Source: an uncultured Oscillospiraceae bacterium
GTDB lineage: Bacteria; Bacillota; Clostridia; Oscillospirales; Acutalibacteraceae
Reading direction: 5' to 3'
Assembly: GCA_900550315.1 (NCBI GenBank)
Contig: URRK01000074.1
Span: 1 to 7,649, forward strand
Length of the DNA: 7,649 nucleotides
Under the pieces are notes generated by a model. The model was not told the origin of the DNA. It did not search any database and saw only the letters and a list, made by a program, of their open reading frames with translations. The position numbers and the translations under genes are program-made. Positions 1 to 5,891 of the stretch are shown here, piece by piece; positions within the stretch are counted from its first letter, which is position 1, and every line of letters begins with the position of its first letter.

Positions 1-42
1 ATCTCGGTAGACGGCGGATTTTCGGCCTATTCCGGCGTTTAA
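1..42 (+). CDS. C-terminal end of a short-chain dehydrogenase/reductase (partial)
   Basis: Only the last 13 codons and the TAA stop lie in the window; frame 1 reads ISVDGGFSAYSGV. A 'VDGGFSAYSGV'-type ending is typical of classical short-chain dehydrogenases (NAD(P)-dependent Rossmann-fold oxidoreductases), in particular the gluconate 5-dehydrogenase / D-mannonate oxidoreductase-like members found in sugar-acid operons of Firmicutes. The 'VDGG' turn is the usual C-terminal landmark, about ten residues before the end of the protein. The catalytic Ser/Tyr/Lys and the nucleotide-binding glycines lie outside the window, so the substrate cannot be judged. The gene is convergent with the GH2 glycosidase, which would suit a carbohydrate-catabolism locus. 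A 6-base perfect inverted repeat (34-39/43-48) is centred on the stop codon. Family assignment is fairly secure for such a short fragment; the specific enzyme is an inference. Confidence 0.62.
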   Translation: MSVDGGFSAYSGV

Positions 43-277
43 AACGCCCCTTACAAGGCAGCAGCCCTAAAAGGTTATATCGCCTTTTTTGGGCAATACC
101 GGCCCAAAGCATTTTTTGCCTTTAGGGGATATTAGCCCCGCCATTTTGTGTGCAGTCGTTTTATAAAAGCATTATAACGCGGTATTATAGCGGCACAAAA
201 GCGGCGCTTTTTAAGGGCTGTTAAAAAAATCTTTTACCTTTAGCAAATTTAGGGCTAAAGCAGCTTCAATAGCCAAA

Positions 278-308
278 CGCAAAGGCAACCAAGCGCAAAG
301 GCAACCAA
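278..308. repeat. Two-copy tandem direct repeat, 16-base period
   Basis: CGCAAAGGCAACCAAG at 278-293 is followed directly by CGCAAAGGCAACCAA at 294-308; the copies are identical over 15 bases. It lies just left of the terminator hairpins. It is most simply a replication-slippage duplication in noncoding DNA; no function is evident. Confidence 0.85.
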
Positions 309-310
309 CT

Positions 311-349
311 ACAAAAACACAGCCGGGCAGTTTAAAAGCCGCCCGGCTG
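311..349 (-). terminator. Rho-independent terminator downstream of the GH2 gene
   Basis: A perfect 9-base stem, CAGCCGGGC (320-328) with GCCCGGCTG (341-349), encloses a 12-base loop. Read on the minus strand the stem is followed by a TGTTTTTG run (complement of 312-319), which makes it a good terminator for the GH2 transcript about 105 bases past its stop. On the plus strand it is followed by a broken T-rich run (351-361), so it may also stop the dehydrogenase transcript. Confidence 0.72.
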
Positions 350-362
350 CGTTTTGCTTTTA

Positions 363-400
363 ACCGGCGGGGCTTTTTCCCGCCGGTGCTATTTTGTTTT
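363..400 (+). terminator. Second GC-rich hairpin, likely plus-strand terminator
   Basis: A perfect 9-base stem, ACCGGCGGG (363-371) with CCCGCCGGT (379-387), has a 7-base loop. On the plus strand it is followed by GCTATTTTGTTTT, T-rich but interrupted. On the minus strand no T-run follows, so for GH2 mRNA it would be a 3'-end structure rather than the stop point. With the hairpin at 320-349 it forms a tandem, two-direction termination zone between convergent genes. Confidence 0.6.
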
Positions 401-455
401 TACCCGGCCGCAGCCTAAAAGGCAGCAGCTAAAGCTTTGGCAAAATTTTTTCGCT

Positions 456-2732
456 TTAAAGCTTGTTTTCAACTTCTTGCACCTTTTGCAGCCAACCCAA
501 ATAGCGGTTTAAATCAAAGGCCGGCGCGCCGTACAGGTAGGTGTTTACAAACGGCTTACCGTCTACCGTGTATTCAATTAGCAGCATGCCTTTGTCAGAA
601 TACATCATGGGCAAAAATCCAACCTCGGTGTTGGCGTTCGGCGCCGCCGTGCAGCTGCCGCTAAACAGCTCGCTGCCGGTTTCAAGGTCGGTTAGCTTTA
701 CGGTAACCTCTGCCGGCTTTAGGGTGCTGTTGGCAACTAAAACGGTGCGCCCCCAGCTTTGCATTTCGCCAACCAGGGCAAGCACCGGGCGGCTGGAGCG
801 TTTAATGTAAGAATAGGCCAGCTTTTTCTCGTAATAATAATCCACCACCGCGTCCGACATCTGCGGCCAACCGTCAATTAGGTTCCACCAAATAACGCCG
901 CCCATGCTGCTCATTTTCGCACGCACCCGCTCAATAAAAAACTTTTTGGCTTCGGCCTGCGAAATTTGCGAGGCTTTAATGTAAAGCTCCATCTCCTCCG
1001 GTACGGTGCCAAACAGCTGCTGTACCTGCCGGTGCATGAGCATCGTCCGGCTGGGAGAATTGTTTTGGTCGGTAGAATGTAGGTTCCACTGCTCGTTTTC
1101 GGTGTACGGCCAAACACGGTCGGCGTCAATAAACTTTTCAATGCTTTGTTTTGCCGGGCAGCCGTGGTAGCCGGTTTCGCTAACAAAATAAGCGTTCGAG
1201 CTGGTGTAAAAATTGCTTTTAAAATAATCGCGCGGGCCCCAAAGGTGATCCTCCGGGTAATAGTCGTTCCCCAAAGCCCAGGCTTCGTCCGAAATATAAG
1301 GCGAGGAGGCAATGTACGGGCGGTACGGGTCTACCCGCTGCAGCACGCGGGGAATTACCTCACGCGTTATGTAGTTTACCGAGGGCTTGGCTTTCGACGC
1401 CATCATATAATCAATCTCATTATCGCCGCACCAAAGCACTAAGCAGGCGTAGTGGCGTAATTTTTTCGCCACGGCTGTAACCTCCTGCTCTATTTGCTCG
1501 GCAAACTCCTTGGTTTGGGGGTAGTAGGCGCAGGCCATGGCAAAATCCTGCCAAACCATAATGCCGTGCGCGTCGCAGTATTCAAAAAACGCGTCGTCCT
1601 CGTACACATTCCCGCCCCAGCAGCGCAAAATGTTGCAGCCAACATCGTTCGCCAGTTCCAAGGCCTTTTGGTAACGCTTGGCGTCGCGGCTGTGGTATAC
1701 ATCCATTGGCACCCAGTTAGAGCCAACCGCCATTATCTTAACCCCGTTTACCACAAACTCAAAGCAGCCGCCTTTTTCCACCTTGTCGGTACGGCGCAGC
1801 TTTAGCGTGCGAAAACCCTGCGTTTGCTCGGTTTGGGCTAAAACGCTGCCGTCCTCGCCAAAAAGCTCTACCGTAATGCGGTACAGGTTCGGTTCGCCGT
1901 AATTCTTGGGCCACCAAAGCTGAATGTCGGGAATATCGAAATAACAAAAGCCGCCGTCGCTGTGCAGGTAACACTCGTGCAAAAAGCTGTGGCTGCCGCA
2001 GCTGCCTTTAATTACGGCGCGGTGCTTTTTAAAGGCCTGCTGCGGGGGCAGCTGCACCTGGTAATACAGCGCGGCCTTACCGCAATTGCCCTCTATGCGC
2101 TGCAGTTCAAACTGCGTAAATTTAAAATAGGTCGGCTCGCGGTAAACCAGCTCTACCCCGCGCCACAGCCCGGCGCTTAACGCCCGGGGCATAATATCCC
2201 ACCCGTAGGCGTGCGGCGCTTTGCGCATATAGCCGCTAAGCGGGTGATTGTGCCAGGAGTAGGCAATCATGTCTAAATCGTAATCCTTACCCTGCACGGC
2301 CGCTAACGGCGAGGTAATATGTACCATTAAGGTGTTTTTTTGCCCGTAGTTTAAAAGGCTTGTTACCTCAAACTCGTGCGCAATTAGCATATTGTTGCTT
2401 TTACCAATGCTTTGCCCGTTTAAAAAGTATTCGGCAGTGCAATCTACCCCACCAAAATGCAGCAGCACCGTTTGCCCGGCTGCCGGCGCCTGCGGGGTAA
2501 AGTCCGTTTCGTACCACCAGTCGTAGCTTTCTACCTGCTCGGCCGTTTCAATATTCATGCCCTTAAATAAATCCCCCGGCAGCACCCCCGCCGCCGAAAG
2601 ATCCAATTCTACATTTCCCGGCACCGCACACGGCACCGAGGCCACCTTGGCGGCGGCCAGCTCGGCCGGCGTGTTTGCCGTAACGCTGCCGTTTTCGTAA
2701 TAATACAGCTTCCAGGTTCCGTTTAAATTCAT
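456..2732 (-). CDS. GH2-family beta-mannosidase-like glycoside hydrolase
   Basis: This 758-residue retaining glycosidase of family GH2 (clan A) most resembles bacterial beta-mannosidases, which release terminal beta-linked mannose from manno-oligosaccharides. Domain order: an N-terminal sugar-binding jelly roll (about 1-190, with the mannosidase-like stretch RKAPHAYGWDIMPR at 170-183), an immunoglobulin-like sandwich (about 200-310), the TIM barrel (about 315-640) and a short beta domain at the end. The barrel shows ILRCWGGNVYEDD (368-380), the acid/base glutamate in WCGDNE (E439) and the probable nucleophile in FVSETGYHG (E519). GGVIWWNLIDGWP (611-623) matches the conserved barrel-end motif. 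There is no signal peptide, so it should be cytoplasmic and act on imported sugars. It is shorter than typical beta-mannosidases (about 820-850 residues), chiefly at the C-terminus. The start is supported by GGGAGGT (complement of 2739-2745), 6 bases upstream. It is divergent from an AraC regulator, its likely controller. The family is firm; exact specificity is less certain because the nucleophile motif is not the usual SEFG form. Confidence 0.86.
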   Translation of the reverse strand: MNLNGTWKLYYYENGSVTANTPAELAAAKVASVPCAVPGNVELDLSAAGVLPGDLFKGMNIETAEQVESYDWWYETDFTPQAPAAGQTVLLHFGGVDCTAEYFLNGQSIGKSNNMLIAHEFEVTSLLNYGQKNTLMVHITSPLAAVQGKDYDLDMIAYSWHNHPLSGYMRKAPHAYGWDIMPRALSAGLWRGVELVYREPTYFKFTQFELQRIEGNCGKAALYYQVQLPPQQAFKKHRAVIKGSCGSHSFLHECYLHSDGGFCYFDIPDIQLWWPKNYGEPNLYRITVELFGEDGSVLAQTEQTQGFRTLKLRRTDKVEKGGCFEFVVNGVKIMAVGSNWVPMDVYHSRDAKRYQKALELANDVGCNILRCWGGNVYEDDAFFEYCDAHGIMVWQDFAMACAYYPQTKEFAEQIEQEVTAVAKKLRHYACLVLWCGDNEIDYMMASKAKPSVNYITREVIPRVLQRVDPYRPYIASSPYISDEAWALGNDYYPEDHLWGPRDYFKSNFYTSSNAYFVSETGYHGCPAKQSIEKFIDADRVWPYTENEQWNLHSTDQNNSPSRTMLMHRQVQQLFGTVPEEMELYIKASQISQAEAKKFFIERVRAKMSSMGGVIWWNLIDGWPQMSDAVVDYYYEKKLAYSYIKRSSRPVLALVGEMQSWGRTVLVANSTLKPAEVTVKLTDLETGSELFSGSCTAAPNANTEVGFLPMMYSDKGMLLIEYTVDGKPFVNTYLYGAPAFDLNRYLGWLQKVQEVENKL

Positions 2733-2784
2733 TCAAATACCTCCCGTAGAGTCCGTTCTTAACGGTTGCAATTTTACTGCTACC

Positions 2785-2813
2785 ATTGTAACACTTTTGG
2801 CTTTAATTTGTTC
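2785..2813 (-). promoter_or_regulatory. Putative extended -10 promoter of the GH2 gene
   Basis: On the minus strand TG-T-TACAAT (complement of 2785-2793) is an extended -10 element one base off TATAAT. The hexamer 17 bases upstream (GAACAA, complement of 2808-2813) is a poor -35. A start point near 2779 would leave about 47 bases of leader ahead of the start codon. A good extended -10 with a weak -35 is the usual shape of an activator-dependent promoter, consistent with the neighbouring AraC protein acting as activator (inference). Confidence 0.5.
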
Positions 2814-2851
2814 TTATATCTTTGCATAAAATTACAGTTTTTTTGGTTTTA
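2795..2851. repeat. Direct repeat in the GH2/regulator divergent promoter region
   Basis: TTTTGGCTTTA (2795-2805) and TTTTGGTTTTA (2841-2851) match at 10 of 11 bases and lie 46 bases apart. The first copy falls between the -35 and -10 of the putative GH2 promoter and the second upstream of it. AraC-family proteins commonly bind direct repeats, so these are candidate half-sites. The region is T-rich, so chance similarity is quite possible. Confidence 0.3.
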
Positions 2852-2854
2852 GTA

Positions 2855-2883
2855 TTGAAATATAAAAATAATTGTGTTAAAAT
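2855..2883 (+). promoter_or_regulatory. Sigma-A-type promoter of the AraC-family regulator
   Basis: TTGAAA (2855-2860), a 17-base spacer and TAAAAT (2878-2883) give a near-consensus housekeeping promoter: 4 of 6 matches in the -35 (TTGACA) and 5 of 6 in the -10 (TATAAT). Transcription would begin near 2890, leaving a leader of about 57 bases before the chosen ATG at 2947. The left arm of an inverted repeat (2870-2879) overlaps the spacer and -10, which would allow repression at this site. Confidence 0.65.
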
Positions 2884-2930
2884 GCCTTTGAGAATTTTAA
2901 AAAGCAAATATTTTTAAAAATAACACAATT
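2870..2930. repeat. Perfect 10-base inverted repeat flanking the regulator's transcription start
   Basis: AATTGTGTTA (2870-2879) and TAACACAATT (2921-2930) are exact inverted copies with centres 51 bases apart, close to five helical turns. The left arm covers the end of the promoter spacer and the start of the -10; the right arm lies in the leader just before the ribosome binding site. It may be a paired operator for autoregulation, possibly by looping, or in RNA a 10-pair stem with a 41-base loop. The function is an inference; the repeat itself is plainly present. Confidence 0.55.
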
Positions 2931-2946
2931 GGCTGGGTGGGGTTTT

Positions 2947-3774
2947 ATGCCAAAAAAAGTAGATTTTTTTTCGCTGCCGGAAAAGCTGACGCAAGAGGTT
3001 GGAATTCGGGTAGAGCAGCGCTACTGCACGCCGCAAACTTACTCTCAAATACATCGCCACGATTATTTGGAAATTGAGCTGATTATGCAAGGCGGCGGTG
3101 TTCAACAGTTAAACGGCAGCCTTTACAAGCTGCAAAACGGCAGCATCTCTATTCTGCGGCCGGCCGATTTGCACGGCGTTACCCTAAACAAGCCAACCCA
3201 CTATTACAACATTAGCTTTTCGGAGCATTTGTTAGACCACGCGCTGCTGCAATCTATTGCCGCTTTTCGCGGGAACCTTTACGCCGTTTTAACGGGTGAG
3301 GAATTTTCTATGGCCGGGTTATTGTGCCAAGCCCTTTTGTTAGAGGCCGGGCGCCCAAAAGCCAATAAGCTGATTTTGCACCGTTTGTTAGAATGTTTAA
3401 TGCTAACCGTGCAAAAAAGGCTGGCGTTAACGCTGCCGCCCCCCAGCGAGCAGCAAGAGCCGCTGCAGGCCGCTTTAACCTATTTGCAAATGCATTTTAT
3501 GGAAAATCCAACCCTGCAGCAGGTTGCCAAGGTTGCCCACTACAACGCCAGCCATTTTAGCACCTGCTTTCACCGAGAAATGAAACAAACCTACTCGCAA
3601 TATTTAAACCACTTAAAAATTAGCTACGCCAAAAATTTGCTAATTACAACCGATTTAAAAATTGATCGCATTGGCAGCGAGTGCGGCTTTTGTTCGGAAT
3701 CTAACTTTTTAAGGGTGTTTAAGCAGGTTACCGGAACCTCGCCCCTGGCGTATCGCCGCGAAGCGCACAATTAA
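2947..3774 (+). CDS. AraC-family transcriptional regulator with N-terminal cupin sensor domain
   Basis: This is a 275-residue one-component sugar-responsive regulator. The N-terminal half (about 15-100) is the cupin/AraC-binding fold: QIHRHDYLEIELIMQGGG (34-51) is the usual 'H..H.. E..Y' sensor strand and SISILRPADLHGV (66-78) the conserved 'G...LI.P...H' turn. The C-terminal 100 residues carry the twin helix-turn-helix domain: first HTH about 188-210 (TLQQVAKVAHYNASHFSTCF), second about 237-258, ending with the family signature GFCSESNFLRVFKQVTGTSPLAYRR (247-271, PROSITE-type AraC motif). I prefer ATG 2947, preceded by a G-rich GGGTGGGG, over an in-frame TTG six codons upstream at 2929, because that TTG overlaps the inverted-repeat arm and has no ribosome binding site. 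The gene is divergent from the GH2 gene, so it probably activates that gene in response to its sugar and may control itself. It is also convergent with rhaB. Inducer unknown. Confidence 0.88.
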   Translation: MPKKVDFFSLPEKLTQEVGIRVEQRYCTPQTYSQIHRHDYLEIELIMQGGGVQQLNGSLYKLQNGSISILRPADLHGVTLNKPTHYYNISFSEHLLDHALLQSIAAFRGNLYAVLTGEEFSMAGLLCQALLLEAGRPKANKLILHRLLECLMLTVQKRLALTLPPPSEQQEPLQAALTYLQMHFMENPTLQQVAKVAHYNASHFSTCFHREMKQTYSQYLNHLKISYAKNLLITTDLKIDRIGSECGFCSESNFLRVFKQVTGTSPLAYRREAHN

Positions 3775-4186
3775 CGCTCCGTTTGCCGCTAAAGGGGCAG
3801 CGCAAAAGCAAAAGCCCAAAAAAGCAAACGCCAAAACCAAATGCACACAGCAGGTACAAGGCCGAAAAGGCAGTGCAAAAAGCGGGGCAAAAAACGCCGC
3901 CCGTATTTGCCAAACCGCATTAAAACAAACAACCCTGTTGCCGGTTTTTAAGCACGGCGGCAGGGTTGTTTGATTTTTAGCTTACATTTTGCAGCAATGC
4001 CTTAGGCAGTGCCCCAAAGAAAAAGCCAAGCGCCAAAAAGTTGAAAGTTCCTTTTTAGGCTGGACTTTTCTTTTTTAAACAATTTGGCGGCGCCAACAGC
4101 ATTGCCAAACTACTGTTTTTTTAAATCAACGCCAAAAAAGTACCCAAAAGCGGTTTAAACCTTTTACGGTCTGCCTTTTCAACCGT
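3775..4186. other. Gene-free convergent intergenic stretch
   Basis: This is 412 bases between the stops of the regulator and rhaB. The left part (3795-3850) is low-complexity, dominated by AAAGC/GCAAAA strings. The only clear element is the long bidirectional terminator at 3926-3980. A small perfect 6-base palindrome (TTGGCG-G-CGCCAA, near 4083-4095) lacks a good T-run. Open frames crossing this area have no ribosome binding site and poor composition. As in the other gaps, GA and TC are scarce. Confidence 0.75.
3921..3980. terminator. Bidirectional terminator between the regulator and rhaB
   Basis: An 18-base stem pairs CAAACAACCCTGTTGCCG (3926-3943) with CGGCGGCAGGGTTGTTTG (3955-3972), with only two G-U type pairs and an 11-base loop. 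On the plus strand it is followed by ATTTTTAG, ending the regulator transcript about 150 bases past its stop. On the minus strand it is followed by TTTTA, so it can also end the rhaB transcript. It is the strongest hairpin in the window. Confidence 0.85.
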
Positions 4187-5659
4187 TTACCGGCCAATGT
4201 ACTTTTTAAACTCGGCGTAGGCGGCGTCGGTGTTTAGGTCTGCCTGCGGCTGGTACTGCTTTAAGGGAAAGCTGTTTGCAATAATACTGCGGGCTTCGTT
4301 TAAATCTTTAATTAGCCCAAACGCCATAAACTGAATAGCAACATTGCCGGTAACCGTAGCCTCCACCGGCCCGGCCACTACCGGCCGGCCGCAGTAATCG
4401 GCCGCCATAGAGCACAACAGCTGGTCTTTAATTCCGCCGCCGATCATGTGAATAACGGGGTACTTTTTGCCGGTAAGCTGCTCCATAACCTCAATTGCGT
4501 ATTTGTACTTAAACGCCAGGCTTTGGTAAATGCAGCGCAAAATTTCGCCCATTCCCTGTGGAACATATTGTCCGGTACGGCGGCAAAATTCGGCTACGCG
4601 GGCCGGCATATTCCCAGGGGCAACAAAATCTTTGGCATCGGGGTCAATAAAGCACAAGAACGGCTTGGCCGCCCGTGCGGCGCGCTCCATCTCGTCAAAC
4701 GAAACATCTAACCCCTGGCGTTTAAACTCCTGCCGGGATTGCTGAATAAGCCAAAGGCCCATAATATTTTTTAAATAACGCACCTTGCCGTCGCTGGCGC
4801 CCTCGTTGGTAAAATCGGCGTCGCTGGAATTTTTAGTTAAAACCGGTTTTTCCAGCACCGTGCCTAAAAGCGACCAGGTGCCGCAGCTAATGTAGGCGTA
4901 ATCGGCCTGCTGCGTGGGCACCGAGGCTACTGCCGAGGCGGTATCGTGCGAGGCAACGGCAATTACCGGCACGCTGTTACAGTGCAGCTCCTCACAAATT
5001 TCGGGTAATAAGTTTCCGTAAACCTCACCGGGCATAATAATTTTTCCAAAAAGTTCTTTAGAAAGGCCCAGCTTTGAAAGCACCTTTTCGCCCCAATCAT
5101 GCGTGCGGGGGTCTAACAGGTTGGTGGTAGAGGCGTTGGTGTACTCTATCCGCTTGGCACCGGTTAAAAAGTAAGCAAACAGATCCGGCATCATTAAAAG
5201 GGTTTTGGCCTGCTTTAAAACCTCCGGCCGCTCACTTAACAGGTATTGCAGCTGGTACAAGGTGTTAAAGGAAACGCACTGAATCCCCGTTTCGGCGTAA
5301 ACCTCATCCTTGCTCATTTTTTTAAAAAATTCAGCCGGAATGTTATCGGTTCGGGTATCGCGGTAGTGGGCCGGGTTGCCAATCAGCTCGCCCTGCTCGT
5401 TTAAAAGGCCAAAATCAACGCCCCAGGTATCAATACCAATAGCGCTAAAGCCGCCGGCAGCGTTAGCCTTTAAAATGCCCTGCTTAATTTCGTGAAACAG
5501 GCGCAGCACATCCCAATAAAGGCGCGGGCCTATTTGAACCGGGTCGTTTGAAAAACGGTGAATTTCGGTAATTTCAAGCTTGCCGTCTACTAATTTTGAA
5601 AGCATGGCACGGCCACTGGAAGCGCCGAAATCAAAAGCTAAAATTGTTTTTTGTGACAT
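4187..5659 (-). CDS. rhaB: Rhamnulokinase (FGGY carbohydrate kinase)
   Basis: This 490-residue, full-length cytoplasmic kinase transfers phosphate from ATP to L-rhamnulose, giving L-rhamnulose 1-phosphate, the second step of L-rhamnose breakdown. The FGGY actin-like fold is complete. The first domain has the phosphate-1 loop DFGASSGRAM (10-19) and the rhamnulokinase-typical GIDTWGVDFGLL (75-86) and YRDTRTD (99-105). The second has SHDTASAVASVP (237-248), whose D239 is the expected catalytic base, then CGTWSLLG (259-266) and the adenosine-binding HMIGGGIKD (404-412), ending with the conserved AGPVEATVTGNV segment (429-440). TWSLLG and the 'DTWGVDFG' motif favour RhaB over xylulokinase or fuculokinase. 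The start is fixed by GGGAGGAA (complement of 5669-5676), about 9 bases before ATG. Neither an isomerase (rhaA) nor an aldolase (rhaD) gene adjoins it; it stands alone between a convergent regulator and a divergent DUF378 gene. I found no convincing promoter directly upstream; a consensus minus-strand promoter lies 520 bases away at 6186-6214. Confidence 0.94.
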   Translation of the reverse strand: MSQKTILAFDFGASSGRAMLSKLVDGKLEITEIHRFSNDPVQIGPRLYWDVLRLFHEIKQGILKANAAGGFSAIGIDTWGVDFGLLNEQGELIGNPAHYRDTRTDNIPAEFFKKMSKDEVYAETGIQCVSFNTLYQLQYLLSERPEVLKQAKTLLMMPDLFAYFLTGAKRIEYTNASTTNLLDPRTHDWGEKVLSKLGLSKELFGKIIMPGEVYGNLLPEICEELHCNSVPVIAVASHDTASAVASVPTQQADYAYISCGTWSLLGTVLEKPVLTKNSSDADFTNEGASDGKVRYLKNIMGLWLIQQSRQEFKRQGLDVSFDEMERAARAAKPFLCFIDPDAKDFVAPGNMPARVAEFCRRTGQYVPQGMGEILRCIYQSLAFKYKYAIEVMEQLTGKKYPVIHMIGGGIKDQLLCSMAADYCGRPVVAGPVEATVTGNVAIQFMAFGLIKDLNEARSIIANSFPLKQYQPQADLNTDAAYAEFKKYIGR

Positions 5660-5731
5660 AAAAAAATGTTCCTCCCAAAAAATATTTTAATGTATATTTT
5701 TAAAAACCGCACCCATAATAAAGGTACGGGC

Positions 5732-5822
5732 GAGCTTTGCCGCTTTTTGGGCCGGCAAAAACAAAGGGCAGCCAAAACCGTAATGTTTGGCTTTGGCCGG
5801 TTTTCGGCGGCCCGCAAAGCTC
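5732..5822. other. Extended imperfect stem in the rhaB/DUF378 spacer (possible structured leader)
   Basis: GAGCTTTGC (5732-5740) pairs perfectly with GCAAAGCTC (5814-5822). Directly inside, GGGCCG (5749-5754) pairs with CGGCCC (5808-5813) after an 8-base bulge on the left side only, giving 15 pairs in two blocks. The enclosed part can form either AGCCAAA/TTTGGCT (5770-5776/5786-5792) or the mutually exclusive AAAACCG/CGGTTTT (5774-5780/5798-5804). Two alternative inner stems below a stable base helix resemble a regulatory leader of DUF378 (plus) or rhaB (minus). I do not recognise it as a known riboswitch, and chance folding in this GCC/AAA/TTT-rich DNA is possible. Confidence 0.35.
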
Positions 5823-5891
5823 AACCTGCCAAAACAGCGGGGCGTTTTACCGCCGCGCAGTTTGCAGAATTTTTAAAAACGAGGTGTTAGA

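Larger units (their letters stand above)
43..455. other. Gene-free convergent intergenic stretch
   Basis: This is 413 bases between the 3' ends of the dehydrogenase and the GH2 gene. No open frame here looks like a gene. It contains a weak hairpin with a T-run (69-74/83-88) that could end the dehydrogenase transcript, a 16-base tandem repeat at 278-308, and two strong GC-rich hairpins at 320-349 and 363-387. Base composition is odd: in 61-455 I count one GA and six TC dinucleotides, although AG and CT are common. Confidence 0.8.

Noticed and set aside
911..1312. Long alternative-frame open frames within the GH2 gene (also 1490-1726, 1494-1805, 1759-1974 and 1962-2180)
   Set aside because: They lie wholly inside a confident GH2 coding sequence and give arginine/proline-rich translations without recognisable domains, which are shadows of codon bias.
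2929..2946. An upstream TTG start adding six residues to the AraC regulator
   Set aside because: The TTG overlaps the right arm of the inverted repeat and lacks a ribosome binding site; ATG 2947 has a G-rich site and begins the usual N-terminus.
3795..3850. Repeated AAAGC/GCAAAA strings as a possible CRISPR or iteron array
   Set aside because: Units are too short and irregular, with no constant spacer length or conserved repeat; this is low-complexity sequence.
3728..3913. A 61-codon minus-strand open frame overlapping the end of the regulator
   Set aside because: It overlaps the conserved C-terminal HTH coding region, has no ribosome binding site and runs through low-complexity DNA. The hydrophobic Phe/Leu/Cys-rich translation reflects AAAGC-type strings read backwards.
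4448..4745. Plus-strand open frames opposite rhaB
   Set aside because: They are antisense shadows of a complete rhamnulokinase gene, with no ribosome binding site or domain.
5666..5890. A 74-codon plus-strand open frame directly ahead of DUF378
   Set aside because: It starts inside the rhaB ribosome binding region and has none of its own. It encodes two Glu and no Asp, is very basic, resembles no family I know, and matches the GA-poor composition of the noncoding DNA.
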